Positions 10,301 to 22,572 of a DNA stretch of 64,000 nucleotides are shown piece after piece. The stretch is from JACCXG01 sp963717745 (GTDB lineage: Bacteria; Acidobacteriota; Vicinamibacteria; Vicinamibacterales; 2-12-FULL-66-21). Numbering within the stretch: position 1 is the stretch's first letter; the number at the start of each line of letters is the position of its first letter. The notes beneath the pieces were generated by a model, which saw only the letters and a program-made list of their open reading frames with translations, had not been told where the DNA came from and did not search any database. Where the stretch lies: assembly GCA_963717745.1 (NCBI GenBank), contig CAVQXJ010000013.1:744001-808000 (forward strand). The letters are read 5' to 3'. The translations under genes were made by a program, and so were the position numbers.

Positions 10301-10784
10301 AATGGATGGGATTGTCGGCGGGTGGCAGTTCAACGCCAACACCACCATCCAGAGCGGACTGCCGTTCAACGTGACGTATTCCGGCGCCGGCGGGGATCGG
10401 GATACCGGCCCCAACCGGCCGAATCTGATCGGCGATCCATCGGGGCCGGAAACGCGGGATCAGTGGTTCAATACCGCGCCGCTCGGCGCATCGGGCAGCG
10501 CGTTCGGCCGCCCCGCGCGTGGCACGTTCGGCGACCTGCCGCGGAACCACCTCCGCGGTCCCGGCTACTGGCGCACCGACGCCTCGCTGTTCAAGCACAT
10601 TCCGTTCGGCGACGGCCGCAATGTGGAGCTGCGGCTCGAAGTGGTGAACCTGTTCAACCACGTGAATCTGGGCAATCCGAACGGAGAGCTCGGCAACACG
10701 GATGCAGGACGGATCACGTCGACCGCTTTCGGTAACGCCGATCCGCAGCGGAACTTCCAGTTCGCGGCAAAAATACGCTTCTAG
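7386..10784 (+). CDS. Oar-like TonB-dependent outer membrane receptor
   Basis: 1132 residues. A signal peptide (to about residue 36, ...VDAQ) is followed by a carboxypeptidase-regulatory-like Ig fold (GSIGGTVKDPSGAVLPGVTV), then a plug-like region and a long beta-barrel ending in aromatic NFQFAAKIRF. This is the Oar-type architecture abundant in Acidobacteriota. Such receptors import large substrates using TonB or act in surface adhesion. The start has a good GGAGG site and a candidate promoter at 7307. It follows the FG-GAP cluster in the same direction but with its own leader. Substrate unknown. Confidence 0.9.
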   Translation: MAVVHARARVVSRTGRFLFLILWALAVAPRPVDAQAVYGSIGGTVKDPSGAVLPGVTVNIVSLTRQTTDSVVTNESGMFVKERLLPGEYKIQAELAGFKTAIVPRVEVGVDSQTPVEFVLQVGQLSDEVTVTGGATLLTTDRADVAMRFDARQLTDLPVLDRNFTKFLLLTPGTQQLQWQHAASENPQGSTQTMVNGQHFSGTNYQLDGTDNRDPILGIIVINPTLESIGETKITSQNYDAEFGLAVAGVVSVQTRSGSNSVRGSGFEFFQNDKFQSRNPFTQFQPDPLTGRHIPETSRHQFGASIGGPISRNQWFFFGDYQGTRATQGGSRLLSVPTAAARGGDLSAYGINIYDPDTRVQFPGNRIPQGRLSAQAQRILALIPMPNAPGRDSGIRDNYVASASESFDENSMNVRIDGRLSDKLNVFSRYSLGDFIRDGPTAFGPGGGQELVSLGGVSDVRNHSLAAGMDYTLSPTMLADFRFGFFKYKVNVLPFDFGTRPAAEAGIPGLNFDDTFSSGLPAGFVDNEGSSEAGAFEFGSGLNVNRCNCPLDQDEKQFQVVGNLTRMQGNHTIKFGVDVRRAHNLRVPSDAHRSGELTFHSDRTSLNGTGGLGLATFLLGDVTQLRRYVSANTDAREQQWRHFYYAQDTWRVNSKTTLNFGLRLDVINPQTINEAGNAGFLDLKTGEIAVVGVGGIPLNGGVENKLNWAPRLGATHQITDKTVLRGGYGRVYDIGVFGSLFGHSVTQNLPVLAVQELNAPSNFDRVFTLSQGPSAPAFPAVPSSGRFPLPNGVFARALPETQRPPTVDAFNVMVQHQLTATMSVEAGYVGNRGRDVFAGDGPAININQPSLNGFAQGVPLNNRRPFFNRFGWTQGIDYFCNCATNSYDSLQAKLTKRFSSGYSANVNYTLQKARQHGGDQFETDLPEHQGLYNSDLEFGAPDWDRIHSFVFSLVAELPVGRGREFLSDMSPLMDGIVGGWQFNANTTIQSGLPFNVTYSGAGGDRDTGPNRPNLIGDPSGPETRDQWFNTAPLGASGSAFGRPARGTFGDLPRNHLRGPGYWRTDASLFKHIPFGDGRNVELRLEVVNLFNHVNLGNPNGELGNTDAGRITSTAFGNADPQRNFQFAAKIRF

Positions 10785-10786
10785 TG

Positions 10787-10920
10787 TCAAATCCCAAGCT
10801 CCAAGCTCCAAATCCCAACCACTCCCAACTACCAACCCCCAATTCCGGGTGTTGGTAGTTGCGGTTGGGATTTGGGAGTTGGGAGTGGTTGGGATTTGGG
10901 ATTTGGAGCTTGGGATTTGA
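10787..10920. repeat. Long imperfect inverted repeat of AAATCCC words between convergent genes
   Basis: The ends are perfect 14-base inverted repeats (tcaaatcccaagct at 10787 and agcttgggatttga ending 10920). Between them, words such as ccaaatcccaac and actcccaact recur on one side and their complements on the other, with small offsets. The gap lies between the convergent oar-like and rho genes (ends 10784 and 10927). A bidirectional terminator role is plausible, though no U-tract follows. Confidence 0.75.
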
Positions 10921-10926
10921 CGCTCT

Positions 10927-12422
<1,496 letters not shown>

Positions 12423-12426
<4 letters not shown>

Positions 12427-13076
12427 GCGCGACCGGTTCTGGCCAGGCTGGCGATCGTTTTCCACAGTGTGTCCATTCCTTCGCCGCTCGCGGCCGACAC
12501 CGGCAGCGGGGGCATGCCTAAAGTAAGTTCGAGCGCTTTCATGTTGCGCGCGCGCTCGGCACGCGACAGCTTGTCGATTTTCGTGGCGACCACGTGGTAG
12601 TTCACGTGCATCGCGCTGAGCCATTGAGCGGCCTGTACGTCCGAATCGAGGCCGGGGTGACGGCTGTCGACCAGGAGCAAGGCGGCGACACTTCTCTCGT
12701 CGACGTTCGCCGCGAACGTCGACGAGTGATCGCCGGACGCGGCAGCGAAGTACGCCTCCGCGACACCCCTCAACTCTTCCGCGGCATCCCCGCCGCCCCG
12801 CGCATAGCCGTAGCCCGGGAGATCGACCAGATACAGCCCCCACTTGCCCGGGCCCCCGCCCTCGACGGTGAGGCGGAAGACATTGGCCAGTCGCGTCTTG
12901 CCGGGGGCGGCGCTGGTACGGGCGACCTTGGCCCGGCACAACGCATTGAGCAGTGTCGACTTTCCGACATTCGACCGCCCGGTCATCGCCAGCTGCGGCA
13001 GGCCATCCCTCGGGATCCCCGCGGTGCTGCCACCGGCAGCGGCGCTCGTGACGAACTCGGCGGAGATGATCTTCAA
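12423..13076 (-). CDS. engB: Ribosome biogenesis GTPase EngB/YsxC/YihA
   Basis: 217 residues from TTG at 13076 (KIISAEFV...). No ATG precedes the first GTPase motif, and the upstream DNA is a repeat, so TTG is chosen. G1 GRSNVGKS at 33-40, G3 DLPGYGYA, G4 TKID and G5 VSAASGEG are all present. EngB is a TRAFAC GTPase needed for large-subunit assembly. Its stop overlaps the rho start, so both are probably co-translated. It follows lon, a common order (tig-clpP-clpX-lon-engB). Confidence 0.92.
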
Positions 13077-13083
13077 CGTGATC

Positions 13084-13169
13084 GCGGTTCGGGGGTTCGC
13101 GGGTTCGCGGGTTCGAAGAGCTCTCGATGCTCTTGCGAACCGCGAACCTGCGAACCGCGAACCCGCGGG
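13084..13169. repeat. Inverted repeat of GTTCGCGG words between lon and engB
   Basis: The left arm (13084-13115) repeats gttcgcgg/gttcgggg. The right arm (13135-13169) carries the complementary cgaaccgcgaac words. The loop holds gaagagctctcgatgctctt. Because it lies inside an otherwise tight same-strand gene run, the hairpin may reduce read-through or stabilise the lon mRNA end. Confidence 0.65.
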
Positions 13170-13171
13170 TC

Positions 13172-15559
<2,388 letters not shown>

Positions 15560-15571
15560 GAATTAGGAGCG

Positions 15572-15670
15572 TCCAGCTACCAGCTTCCGGCTTCCGAGCG
15601 CGTGGCAATCGCCGCGTTGATGAACGGCTCTGTTGAGACAGGCTGGGAGCTGGCAGCTGGAAACTGGAAG

Positions 15671-15672
<2 letters not shown>
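15572..15672. repeat. Imperfect inverted repeat of CCAGCTTCC words between clpX and lon
   Basis: Left arm about 15572-15598 (ccagctaccagcttccggc); right arm about 15641-15672 (gggagctggcagctggaaac followed by tggaagc). The arms pair imperfectly because the words CAGCT and CTTCC recur. The right arm reaches into the clpX stop region. Confidence 0.55.
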
Positions 15673-16921
<1,249 letters not shown>

Positions 16922-16990
16922 GTGGGTTCCCTCGTAAGCCTGCGTTCGCTCCTGGCGCCGGGGTCCAGCCCAGCGTTCAGGCGGCGTGAC

Positions 16991-17008
16991 GTGCGGCTGC
17001 AGCCGCAC
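16991..17008. repeat. Perfect 18-bp palindrome between clpP and clpX
   Basis: gtgcggctgcagccgcac equals its own reverse complement. It lies in the short clpP-clpX gap and may act as a processing or attenuation hairpin, or be a solitary REP-like palindrome. Confidence 0.6.
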
Positions 17009-17022
17009 CCTGCGAACGTCCG

Positions 17023-17622
17023 TTACGCCCGCTTACGAATAACGTCATCAATAATACCGTATTCCTTACCCTGGTCGGGTCCCATGATGTAGTCCCGCTC
17101 GGTGTCGTCCTGGATCCGCTTGAGCGGCTGCCCGGTGTGCAGCGACAGGATCTGGTTCAGCCGTTCGCGGGTCCGCAGCAATTCCCGGGCGTGAATATCG
17201 ATATCGGTCGTCTGCCCTCCGAGCCCCTGCACCCACGGCTGGTGAATCAGGATCCGTGAGTTCGGCAGGGAATACCGCTTGCCCTTCGCCCCTGCCGCGA
17301 GCAAGACCGCGGCCACCGAGGCCGCCTGCCCGATGCAGGTCGTCGCCACGTCCGGTTTCACGAACTGCATCGTGTCGTAAATCGCCAGGCCGGCGGTGAC
17401 GACGCCCCCAGGGCTGTTGATGTACAGAAGGATGTCCCGGTCGGGATCCTCGGCCTCCAGGAACAGCATCTGGGCAATCACCAGGTTGGCGATCTGGTCG
17501 TCAATCGGGGTGCCGACGAAGATGATGCTGTCCTTGAGCAGCCGCGAGAAGATGTCGTAAGCGCGTTCGCCCCGGTTGGTCTGCTCGACCACCATCGGGA
17601 TGAGCTGCATGCGTTCCTGCAT
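17023..17622 (-). CDS. clpP: ClpP, ATP-dependent Clp protease proteolytic subunit
   Basis: 199 residues. The catalytic triad is Ser102 (GQAASVAA), His127 (ILIHQP) and Asp177 (DDTERD). Substrate-handling motifs INSPGG and LPNSRILIHQP are intact. The residue after the catalytic Ser is Val instead of the more usual Met, a small variation. It forms the barrel protease for ClpX. It lies between tig and clpX and has a candidate promoter just upstream. Confidence 0.97.
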   Translation of the reverse strand: MQERMQLIPMVVEQTNRGERAYDIFSRLLKDSIIFVGTPIDDQIANLVIAQMLFLEAEDPDRDILLYINSPGGVVTAGLAIYDTMQFVKPDVATTCIGQAASVAAVLLAAGAKGKRYSLPNSRILIHQPWVQGLGGQTTDIDIHARELLRTRERLNQILSLHTGQPLKRIQDDTERDYIMGPDQGKEYGIIDDVIRKRA

Positions 17623-17690
17623 AGAGAGTCCGAAACGTATCTGACGTGTGAGTGTACGGGGAATCCGAGAGGAAGGTCGTACGTCCGGTC

Positions 17691-17720
17691 ATTGTACAAC
17701 ACCCACCGGCCGGATGTCCT
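17691..17720 (-). promoter_or_regulatory. Candidate sigma-70 promoter upstream of clpP
   Basis: On the minus strand, AGGACA (17720-17715) and TACAAT (17696-17691) are separated by 18 bases, about 70 bases before the clpP ATG. This would allow clpP-clpX expression apart from tig. Confidence 0.4.
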
Positions 17721-17741
17721 CCCTGGTGAAGTATCGGCCCC

Positions 17742-19073
17742 TTATGGCTGTTCAATACCGGTCGCGCGCGACAGCAGGAAGGCCACCGCCTTCTCCCGGC
17801 GCAACCCGGTGTAGAGCCGGCCGAGGCCCCCCTCCTTCTCCAGCCGGGCCCGCACCGCGGCGGCGGTCCGGCCGGTGCGCTCGGCGTACCGGCTGACCTC
17901 GGCTTCGATTTCCGCTTCCGACGGCGTGACGTTCTCGCGCCGGGCCACCTCGTCCAGGACCAGGGCGCTCCGCACCGCCTCTGCCGCACCCTCCCGCTGG
18001 CGCTCCCGGAACTCTTCCCAGTTGATGTTGGTCTGCATCGGGTCGATCTGCTGTTCCATGAGCCGGCGGACGAATTCCTCGACCCGGCGGTCGATCTCTC
18101 GGTTGAGCAGCGACGCCGGGACGTCGAACTGGACCCGGGTCGAGAGCTGCTTCAGCAGCTCGGCGCGCACTTCCCGCTCCACCTCATGGCCGGCTTCGTG
18201 CTCGAGGTCGGCCCGCACCCGGGTCCGCAGCGCCGCCAGCGAATCGAACTCGCCCAGATCCTTCGCGAACTCGTCGTCGAGCTCAGGCACCACGCGCTTG
18301 CGGATCGCTTTGATCGACGCGTCGTAGCGCACCGTGGTCCCCGCCAGCTCCTTGATCGTGTAGTCGTCTGGATAGGTGACGTCGAAGGATTTCTCATCAC
18401 CCGCGTTGACCCCGGTCAGGGCCTCGTCAAAGCCCGGCGGATTCGCAGGCGCGCCGATGTCGACCGTGACGTTGTCGTGCTTGTCGGTCTCGGTTTCGGG
18501 CTGCGGGCGGTCCTGCCCCGGGATCACGATCAGCGGCTCTTCGGTCTTCTTGATCGCGGTCCGTACCAGATCCATCAGGACCGAGTCGCCCACCTCGACC
18601 GGGCGTCCTTCGACCGGTTCGTACCGCGCGCCCCGCTCGCGCAACTGCGACAGCGCCTGGTCGACCGCTTCGTCTTCGACCCGCGCCGCCTTCCGGTGGA
18701 CCGTCAGGCTCGCATAATCCCCCGGCTCGATCGGTGGCACGGTCTCGAACGAGGCGGTGAACTTGAGCGGCTGTCCCTCTTCGACGACGACGTCTTTGAT
18801 GTCCGGCGTGTCGACCGGCTCGACCCCACGCTCGCGGAGCGCCTCGTCCACGGCGCGGGGAATCAAGCCGTGCGCGACGTCGTGCAGGATCTGGTCGCGA
18901 AAGCGCTGGCGGACGACCTTGGTCGGCACCTTGCCCGGCCGGAACCCGGGAATGCGCGCGGCCTTGCTGTAGTCTCTCGACACTTTGTCGATCTCGGCAT
19001 CGACGACCGTGCTGTCGATCTCGACGACGAGGTGCTTCTGGGTGTCGCTGACGTCTATGAATTCGGTTTTCAT
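17742..19073 (-). CDS. tig: Trigger factor (ribosome-associated chaperone)
   Basis: 443 residues from ATG at 19073. The N-terminal ribosome-binding domain carries the signature GFRPGKVPTKVV at about 43-54. An FKBP-type PPIase domain (about 155-255) is interrupted by an acidic/Gln-rich insert (PETETDKHDN). A long helical C-terminal chaperone domain follows. It binds nascent chains at the exit tunnel. An open frame upstream of the ATG overlaps the tRNA and is not coding. Order tig-clpP-clpX is the standard one. Confidence 0.95.
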   Translation of the reverse strand: MKTEFIDVSDTQKHLVVEIDSTVVDAEIDKVSRDYSKAARIPGFRPGKVPTKVVRQRFRDQILHDVAHGLIPRAVDEALRERGVEPVDTPDIKDVVVEEGQPLKFTASFETVPPIEPGDYASLTVHRKAARVEDEAVDQALSQLRERGARYEPVEGRPVEVGDSVLMDLVRTAIKKTEEPLIVIPGQDRPQPETETDKHDNVTVDIGAPANPPGFDEALTGVNAGDEKSFDVTYPDDYTIKELAGTTVRYDASIKAIRKRVVPELDDEFAKDLGEFDSLAALRTRVRADLEHEAGHEVEREVRAELLKQLSTRVQFDVPASLLNREIDRRVEEFVRRLMEQQIDPMQTNINWEEFRERQREGAAEAVRSALVLDEVARRENVTPSEAEIEAEVSRYAERTGRTAAAVRARLEKEGGLGRLYTGLRREKAVAFLLSRATGIEQP

Positions 19074-19235
19074 CGATTGAATAGGACTCTCTGGAATGCG
19101 CCCACCTTCGCGCTGCGCGCTACGGCGCGACGGTGGACGCACTCCGTCACCACCTGCACTGTGCCAGCTGAGCGAGTGCATTTGCTCACATGCTTCACTC
19201 CATAGCTCGCTCACGAGTGCAGGCGAGCGACGGAG

Positions 19236-19319
19236 TGCGAAAGGGGGGAGTCGAACCCCCATAGCCTTTCGGCTACCGGATCCTAAGTCCGGCGCGTCTG
19301 CCAGTTCCGCCACTTTCGC
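19236..19319 (-). tRNA. tRNA-Leu (anticodon UAG)
   Basis: The minus strand folds as a class II tRNA. Acceptor arms gcgaaag/ctttcgc pair perfectly, with discriminator A at 19236. The anticodon stem ccgga/tccgg holds loop cttagga, giving anticodon TAG. The long variable arm (tagccgaaaggcta) identifies Leu. The T arm is gggggttcgactccccc. CCA is not encoded. About 160 bases upstream of tig. Confidence 0.95.
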
Positions 19320-19368
19320 GCGAGCCAATCACCAAGATTACAACAATCTGATATAAAACCCCTTCCAC

Positions 19369-19647
19369 ATGCCTCAGCTCATTTCGGCCGTCGCCTACGG
19401 CGGCGTTTTCGTCTGTTCCACCACTCAAGGGCGCTCACGGCTGACCCGCCATCCGTCAGCACCGGCGAGCCTGGCCGATCCGGATACCGGCCGTGCGCTG
19501 CGAATCGCGACGGTGGAGATCGCCGGCGCGATTTGTCCGTCGTGCGACGAGCGATCCGAGGGAGGGTTCGTGTCCTTCGAAGCCGATCTCCGGATGGTTT
19601 ATGCCTGCCCGGCATGCCAGGCGCTCGTCTGGACCCACGGCGCCTGA
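19369..19647 (+). CDS. Small protein with two CxxC motifs, unknown
   Basis: 92 residues with CPSC (about 56-59) and CPAC (about 80-83), spaced as in a small zinc ribbon. I recognise no family. It begins divergently from the tRNA-tig unit, about 50 bases from the tRNA. The Cys pairs favour a real gene over a random frame. A metal-binding role is an inference. Confidence 0.5.
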   Translation: MPQLISAVAYGGVFVCSTTQGRSRLTRHPSAPASLADPDTGRALRIATVEIAGAICPSCDERSEGGFVSFEADLRMVYACPACQALVWTHGA

Positions 19648-19712
19648 CCCAGCCATTCTCGTCGTCGGGTGAACGTCTGCCGTTCTGCACGGCACCGGCA
19701 AAATCTGCTGTA

Positions 19713-20231
19713 ATGCGATCCATGAGATACGCATTTGCCGTCCTGGCGATCGCGACACTGCCGGTGACCGCCGCCGCCCAGCACAATCACGGAACGTCCC
19801 AGGTCGCCGCGCCGCCCGACGGCAGCACAGTGACGGTGACCGGGTGCCTCGCGCGCGGCCCGGTCGCGAACACCTTCGTGCTTCAAAAAGTGGCGTGGCA
19901 ATCGAGCAACGTGCCGTCCGCACAGGCCGGTCAGCCGCCCGCCCCCGCACCGTCGTCCAACGTGCCGCCAGCCCCGGAGAACCTGCGGCTGGCCGGCGCC
20001 GCCGCCACACTCAAGATGGACGCCCACGTCGGCCACACCATCAGCGCGACCGGCACGCTCGCCAAACGCGATCCGATCGTGACGCCGGGTATCGTGCTGC
20101 CCGACCCGCAGCCGCAGGGAGACACGACCTCGCGGACCAGGGACGTCGAAGAAGCGAAAATCAAAGCGGCCGGTGGACCGAGAACCCTCAACATGACCAG
20201 CATGTCCCACGTAGCGCCAGAGTGTAAGTAA
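19713..20231 (+). CDS. Small secreted protein, unknown
   Basis: 172 residues from ATG at 19713; ATG at 19722 is an alternative. Residues up to about 23 form a signal peptide ending AAAQ. The mature part has a short His-rich start (HNHG), a segment TVTVTGCLARG, a Pro/Ala-rich linker and a second segment with HVGHTISATGTLAKR. The pattern resembles small periplasmic proteins with a beta-barrel, but no named family is certain. It precedes ku in the same direction. Confidence 0.6.
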   Translation: MRSMRYAFAVLAIATLPVTAAAQHNHGTSQVAAPPDGSTVTVTGCLARGPVANTFVLQKVAWQSSNVPSAQAGQPPAPAPSSNVPPAPENLRLAGAAATLKMDAHVGHTISATGTLAKRDPIVTPGIVLPDPQPQGDTTSRTRDVEEAKIKAAGGPRTLNMTSMSHVAPECK

Positions 20232-20238
20232 ACCCGCG

Positions 20239-20332
20239 TTCCGTGGTCCGTGGTCCGCGGTCCGGAGGGATTCGGGATTCGGGATTCGGGATTAGGGATT
20301 TGAGATTAGGGATTAGGGATTAGGGACTGAAC
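20239..20332. repeat. Tandem word repeats upstream of ku (GTGGTCC and GGATTAG/CGGGATT)
   Basis: First come overlapping copies of gtggtccg/gcggtcc (20239-20264), then about eight copies of ggattcg/ggattag up to base 20325. No complementary arm is present, so these are direct repeats. Both word types recur in other gaps of the window (26268-26434 and 46080-46735). Confidence 0.7.
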
Positions 20333-20333
20333 C

Positions 20334-21215
20334 ATGGCACGGGCGATGTGGAAGGGTGCAATTGCGTTTGGTCTGGTGAACATCCCGGTCGAGTTGTACA
20401 GCGCGACCCGCGATCACCGTCCCCGATTCCGGCTGCTGCACGCGAAAGACGAGTCGCCGGTGCACTACGAACGCGTCTGTCAGTCAGAAGGCAAGGCGGT
20501 GGGCTGGGAGGATCTCGTCAAGGGCTACGAGTACGAGAAAGGTCAGTTCGTGGTCCTGACCAAGGACGACTTCAAGACGGCCGCCCTCCAGAAGACCAAG
20601 ACCATCGACATCCTCGATTTCGTCGATCCCAAGGACGTCGATGAGCGCTACTTCGAGACGCCTTACTACCTGCAGGCGGGCAAGGGGGCTGACCGGGCGT
20701 ACGCGCTGATCCGGGAAGCGATCCGCGAGTCCGGCAAGATCGGGATCGCGAAGATCATTCTCCGCGACGCCCAGCACCTGGCCGCGGTCGAGGCCATCGA
20801 CGACGCGCTGGTGTTGACGATGATGCGCTTCGCCGACGAACTGGCCGATCTCGAAGACTTCAAGTTCCCGAAGAAGGGCGAGATTCGTCCGGCGGAACTG
20901 CGCATGGCGCGGCAGCTGGTCGACAGCCTGAGCGCGAAGTGGGAGCCGGACAAGTACACCGACGAGTACAAAGAAAATCTGATGCGCGTCATCAAGGGCA
21001 AGCTGAAAGGGAAGGCGCCGCGGCTGAAGGAGCGGGAGTCGCACCAGCAGGCCGACGTGATCGATCTGATGGCCCGTCTTCGCGCCAGCCTGGAGGGTCG
21101 CGGGCAGAAGGGCGGCGGTGCGGGCTCCGGCGCGGCGAAGGGGTCCAAGAGCGCGTCGCGCGCGAAGGGCACGGGCTCACGCCGAACGACGGCACGCAAG
21201 CGGCGGGTGGCGTGA
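20334..21215 (+). CDS. ku: Bacterial Ku, DNA end-binding protein of NHEJ
   Basis: 293 residues starting MARAMWKGAIAFGLVNIPVE, the classic Ku N-terminus. The Ku70/80-like beta-barrel core spans about 1-190 (YYLQAGKGADRAYALIREA). The C-terminal tail from about 240 is basic and low-complexity (Lys/Arg/Gly/Ser), a type of tail known in some Ku proteins to aid DNA binding. Ku loads on double-strand breaks and recruits LigD, which is not in this window. The stop overlaps the egtB ATG (TGATG). Confidence 0.95.
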   Translation: MARAMWKGAIAFGLVNIPVELYSATRDHRPRFRLLHAKDESPVHYERVCQSEGKAVGWEDLVKGYEYEKGQFVVLTKDDFKTAALQKTKTIDILDFVDPKDVDERYFETPYYLQAGKGADRAYALIREAIRESGKIGIAKIILRDAQHLAAVEAIDDALVLTMMRFADELADLEDFKFPKKGEIRPAELRMARQLVDSLSAKWEPDKYTDEYKENLMRVIKGKLKGKAPRLKERESHQQADVIDLMARLRASLEGRGQKGGGAGSGAAKGSKSASRAKGTGSRRTTARKRRVA

Positions 21216-22567
21216 TGCCGGTCTCCGCCGACACCGCGATCGCGCGGCCAGCCCTGATCGATTGGTACCGCCGGAACCGCGCCCGGTCGCGCGCCCTGTT
21301 CGATCTGCTCGATCCCGACGTCTACTACAGCCGCCCGATCGCCCTCCGCAATCCGATCGTGTTCTACGAAGGACACCTGCCGGCGTTCAGCGTCATCTCG
21401 TTCCTCAAGCGCGGCCTCGGACATCCTGGCGTCGACGCGCGATACGAGACGCTGTTTGCTCGAGGGATCGATCCGGACAGCGAGCAGGATGCCGTGCCGC
21501 GCAGCGGCGCGTCCACGCAATGGCCCACTCGTGACGAGGTGCTGGCATATGGAGTCGCGGCCGATGCGGCGGTCGTGGACGCGCTCGAGCAGGCGCCCTT
21601 CGATCTCGCCGGCAGCGCCCATCCGGCCATGACCCGCGGCGAAGCGGTCTACACGGCGCTCGAGCACGAAGCGATGCACCAGGAGACGCTCCTTTATATG
21701 TGGCGGCGCCTCCCATATGCGCATAAGCGCAAACCCGAGAATGTCCGCTACGAGCTGAACGCGGCATCACCGCTACACCGCCGGATCACGGTGCCCTCGG
21801 GATCGGCGACCCTCGGCGCCGAGCGCGACCGCATTCCGTTCGGGTGGGACAACGAGTTCGGCGAGCGGCGGATCCCGGTGCCCGAGTTCGACATCGATGC
21901 GCACAGCGTGACCAACGCCGACTTCCTGCATTTCATCGCCGACGGCGGCTATCAGCGCCGCGAGTGGTGGGACGACGCGAGCTGGGAATGGCGGGATCGG
22001 GAAGCCGTGTCGCATCCGGCGTTCTGGGTGCAGGAGGATGGCGAGTGGTGGTGGCGCGGCATGTTCGAGGACATCCCGCTGCCCGGGGCGTGGCCGGTCT
22101 ATGTGAGCCAGGCCGAAGCCGCCGCCTATGCGCGCTGGCAGGGTCGTCGCCTGCCGACCGAGGCGGAGTTCCATCGCGCCGCATTCGGTTCGCCGTCGGG
22201 CGTCGAGTTGCCGAATCCGTGGGGCCCGGCACCCGCGTCAGTGGCGCACGGCAACTTCGACTTCACGTCGTGGGAGCCGGTGCCGGCCGGCGCGCGTCCC
22301 GCGGGCGCCAGCGCGTGGGGCATTCACGACCTGGTCGGCAACGGCTGGGAGTGGACCGAGACCGTTTTCGGCCCGTTCCCGGGGTTCGCCGCGATGGTCT
22401 CGTATCCGGAGTATTCCGCCGAGTTCTTCGATGGTCTGCACGTCGTGCTCAAGGGCGCATCGCCCGCGACCGCGCGCGAGTTGATTCGCCCGAGCTTCCG
22501 GAACTGGTTCCGGATCCACTACCCCTACGTGTACGCCAAGTTCCGCACCGTTTCGCGCCGCTCCTAA
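21215..22567 (+). CDS. egtB: EgtB-type sulfoxide synthase (ergothioneine biosynthesis)
   Basis: 450 residues. An N-terminal DinB-like helical domain carries the iron-binding HxxxHxE in EHEAMHQET (about 146-154). A C-terminal FGE-sulfatase-like domain follows (VPSGSATLGAERDRIPFGWDNEF ... GIHDLVGNGWEWTETVF). EgtB joins trimethylhistidine to a thiol using oxygen. The adjacent egtD supports ergothioneine; the related SenA (selenoneine) is less likely without senB/selD nearby. Start ATG overlaps the ku stop. Confidence 0.9.
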   Translation: MPVSADTAIARPALIDWYRRNRARSRALFDLLDPDVYYSRPIALRNPIVFYEGHLPAFSVISFLKRGLGHPGVDARYETLFARGIDPDSEQDAVPRSGASTQWPTRDEVLAYGVAADAAVVDALEQAPFDLAGSAHPAMTRGEAVYTALEHEAMHQETLLYMWRRLPYAHKRKPENVRYELNAASPLHRRITVPSGSATLGAERDRIPFGWDNEFGERRIPVPEFDIDAHSVTNADFLHFIADGGYQRREWWDDASWEWRDREAVSHPAFWVQEDGEWWWRGMFEDIPLPGAWPVYVSQAEAAAYARWQGRRLPTEAEFHRAAFGSPSGVELPNPWGPAPASVAHGNFDFTSWEPVPAGARPAGASAWGIHDLVGNGWEWTETVFGPFPGFAAMVSYPEYSAEFFDGLHVVLKGASPATARELIRPSFRNWFRIHYPYVYAKFRTVSRRS

Positions 22568-22572
22568 CCATC

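Noticed and set aside
12427..12939. Open frame extending rho upstream to 12939
   Set aside because: This part lies over engB in another frame and reads as Arg/Gly-rich noise; the GTG at 12426 is the sensible start.
20265..20325. Possible CRISPR-like array in ggattag repeats
   Set aside because: Units are 7-8 bases, directly adjacent, and have no spacers.
21215..22567. SenA (selenoneine synthase) instead of EgtB
   Set aside because: egtD is directly downstream and no senB or selD is near, so EgtB fits better.
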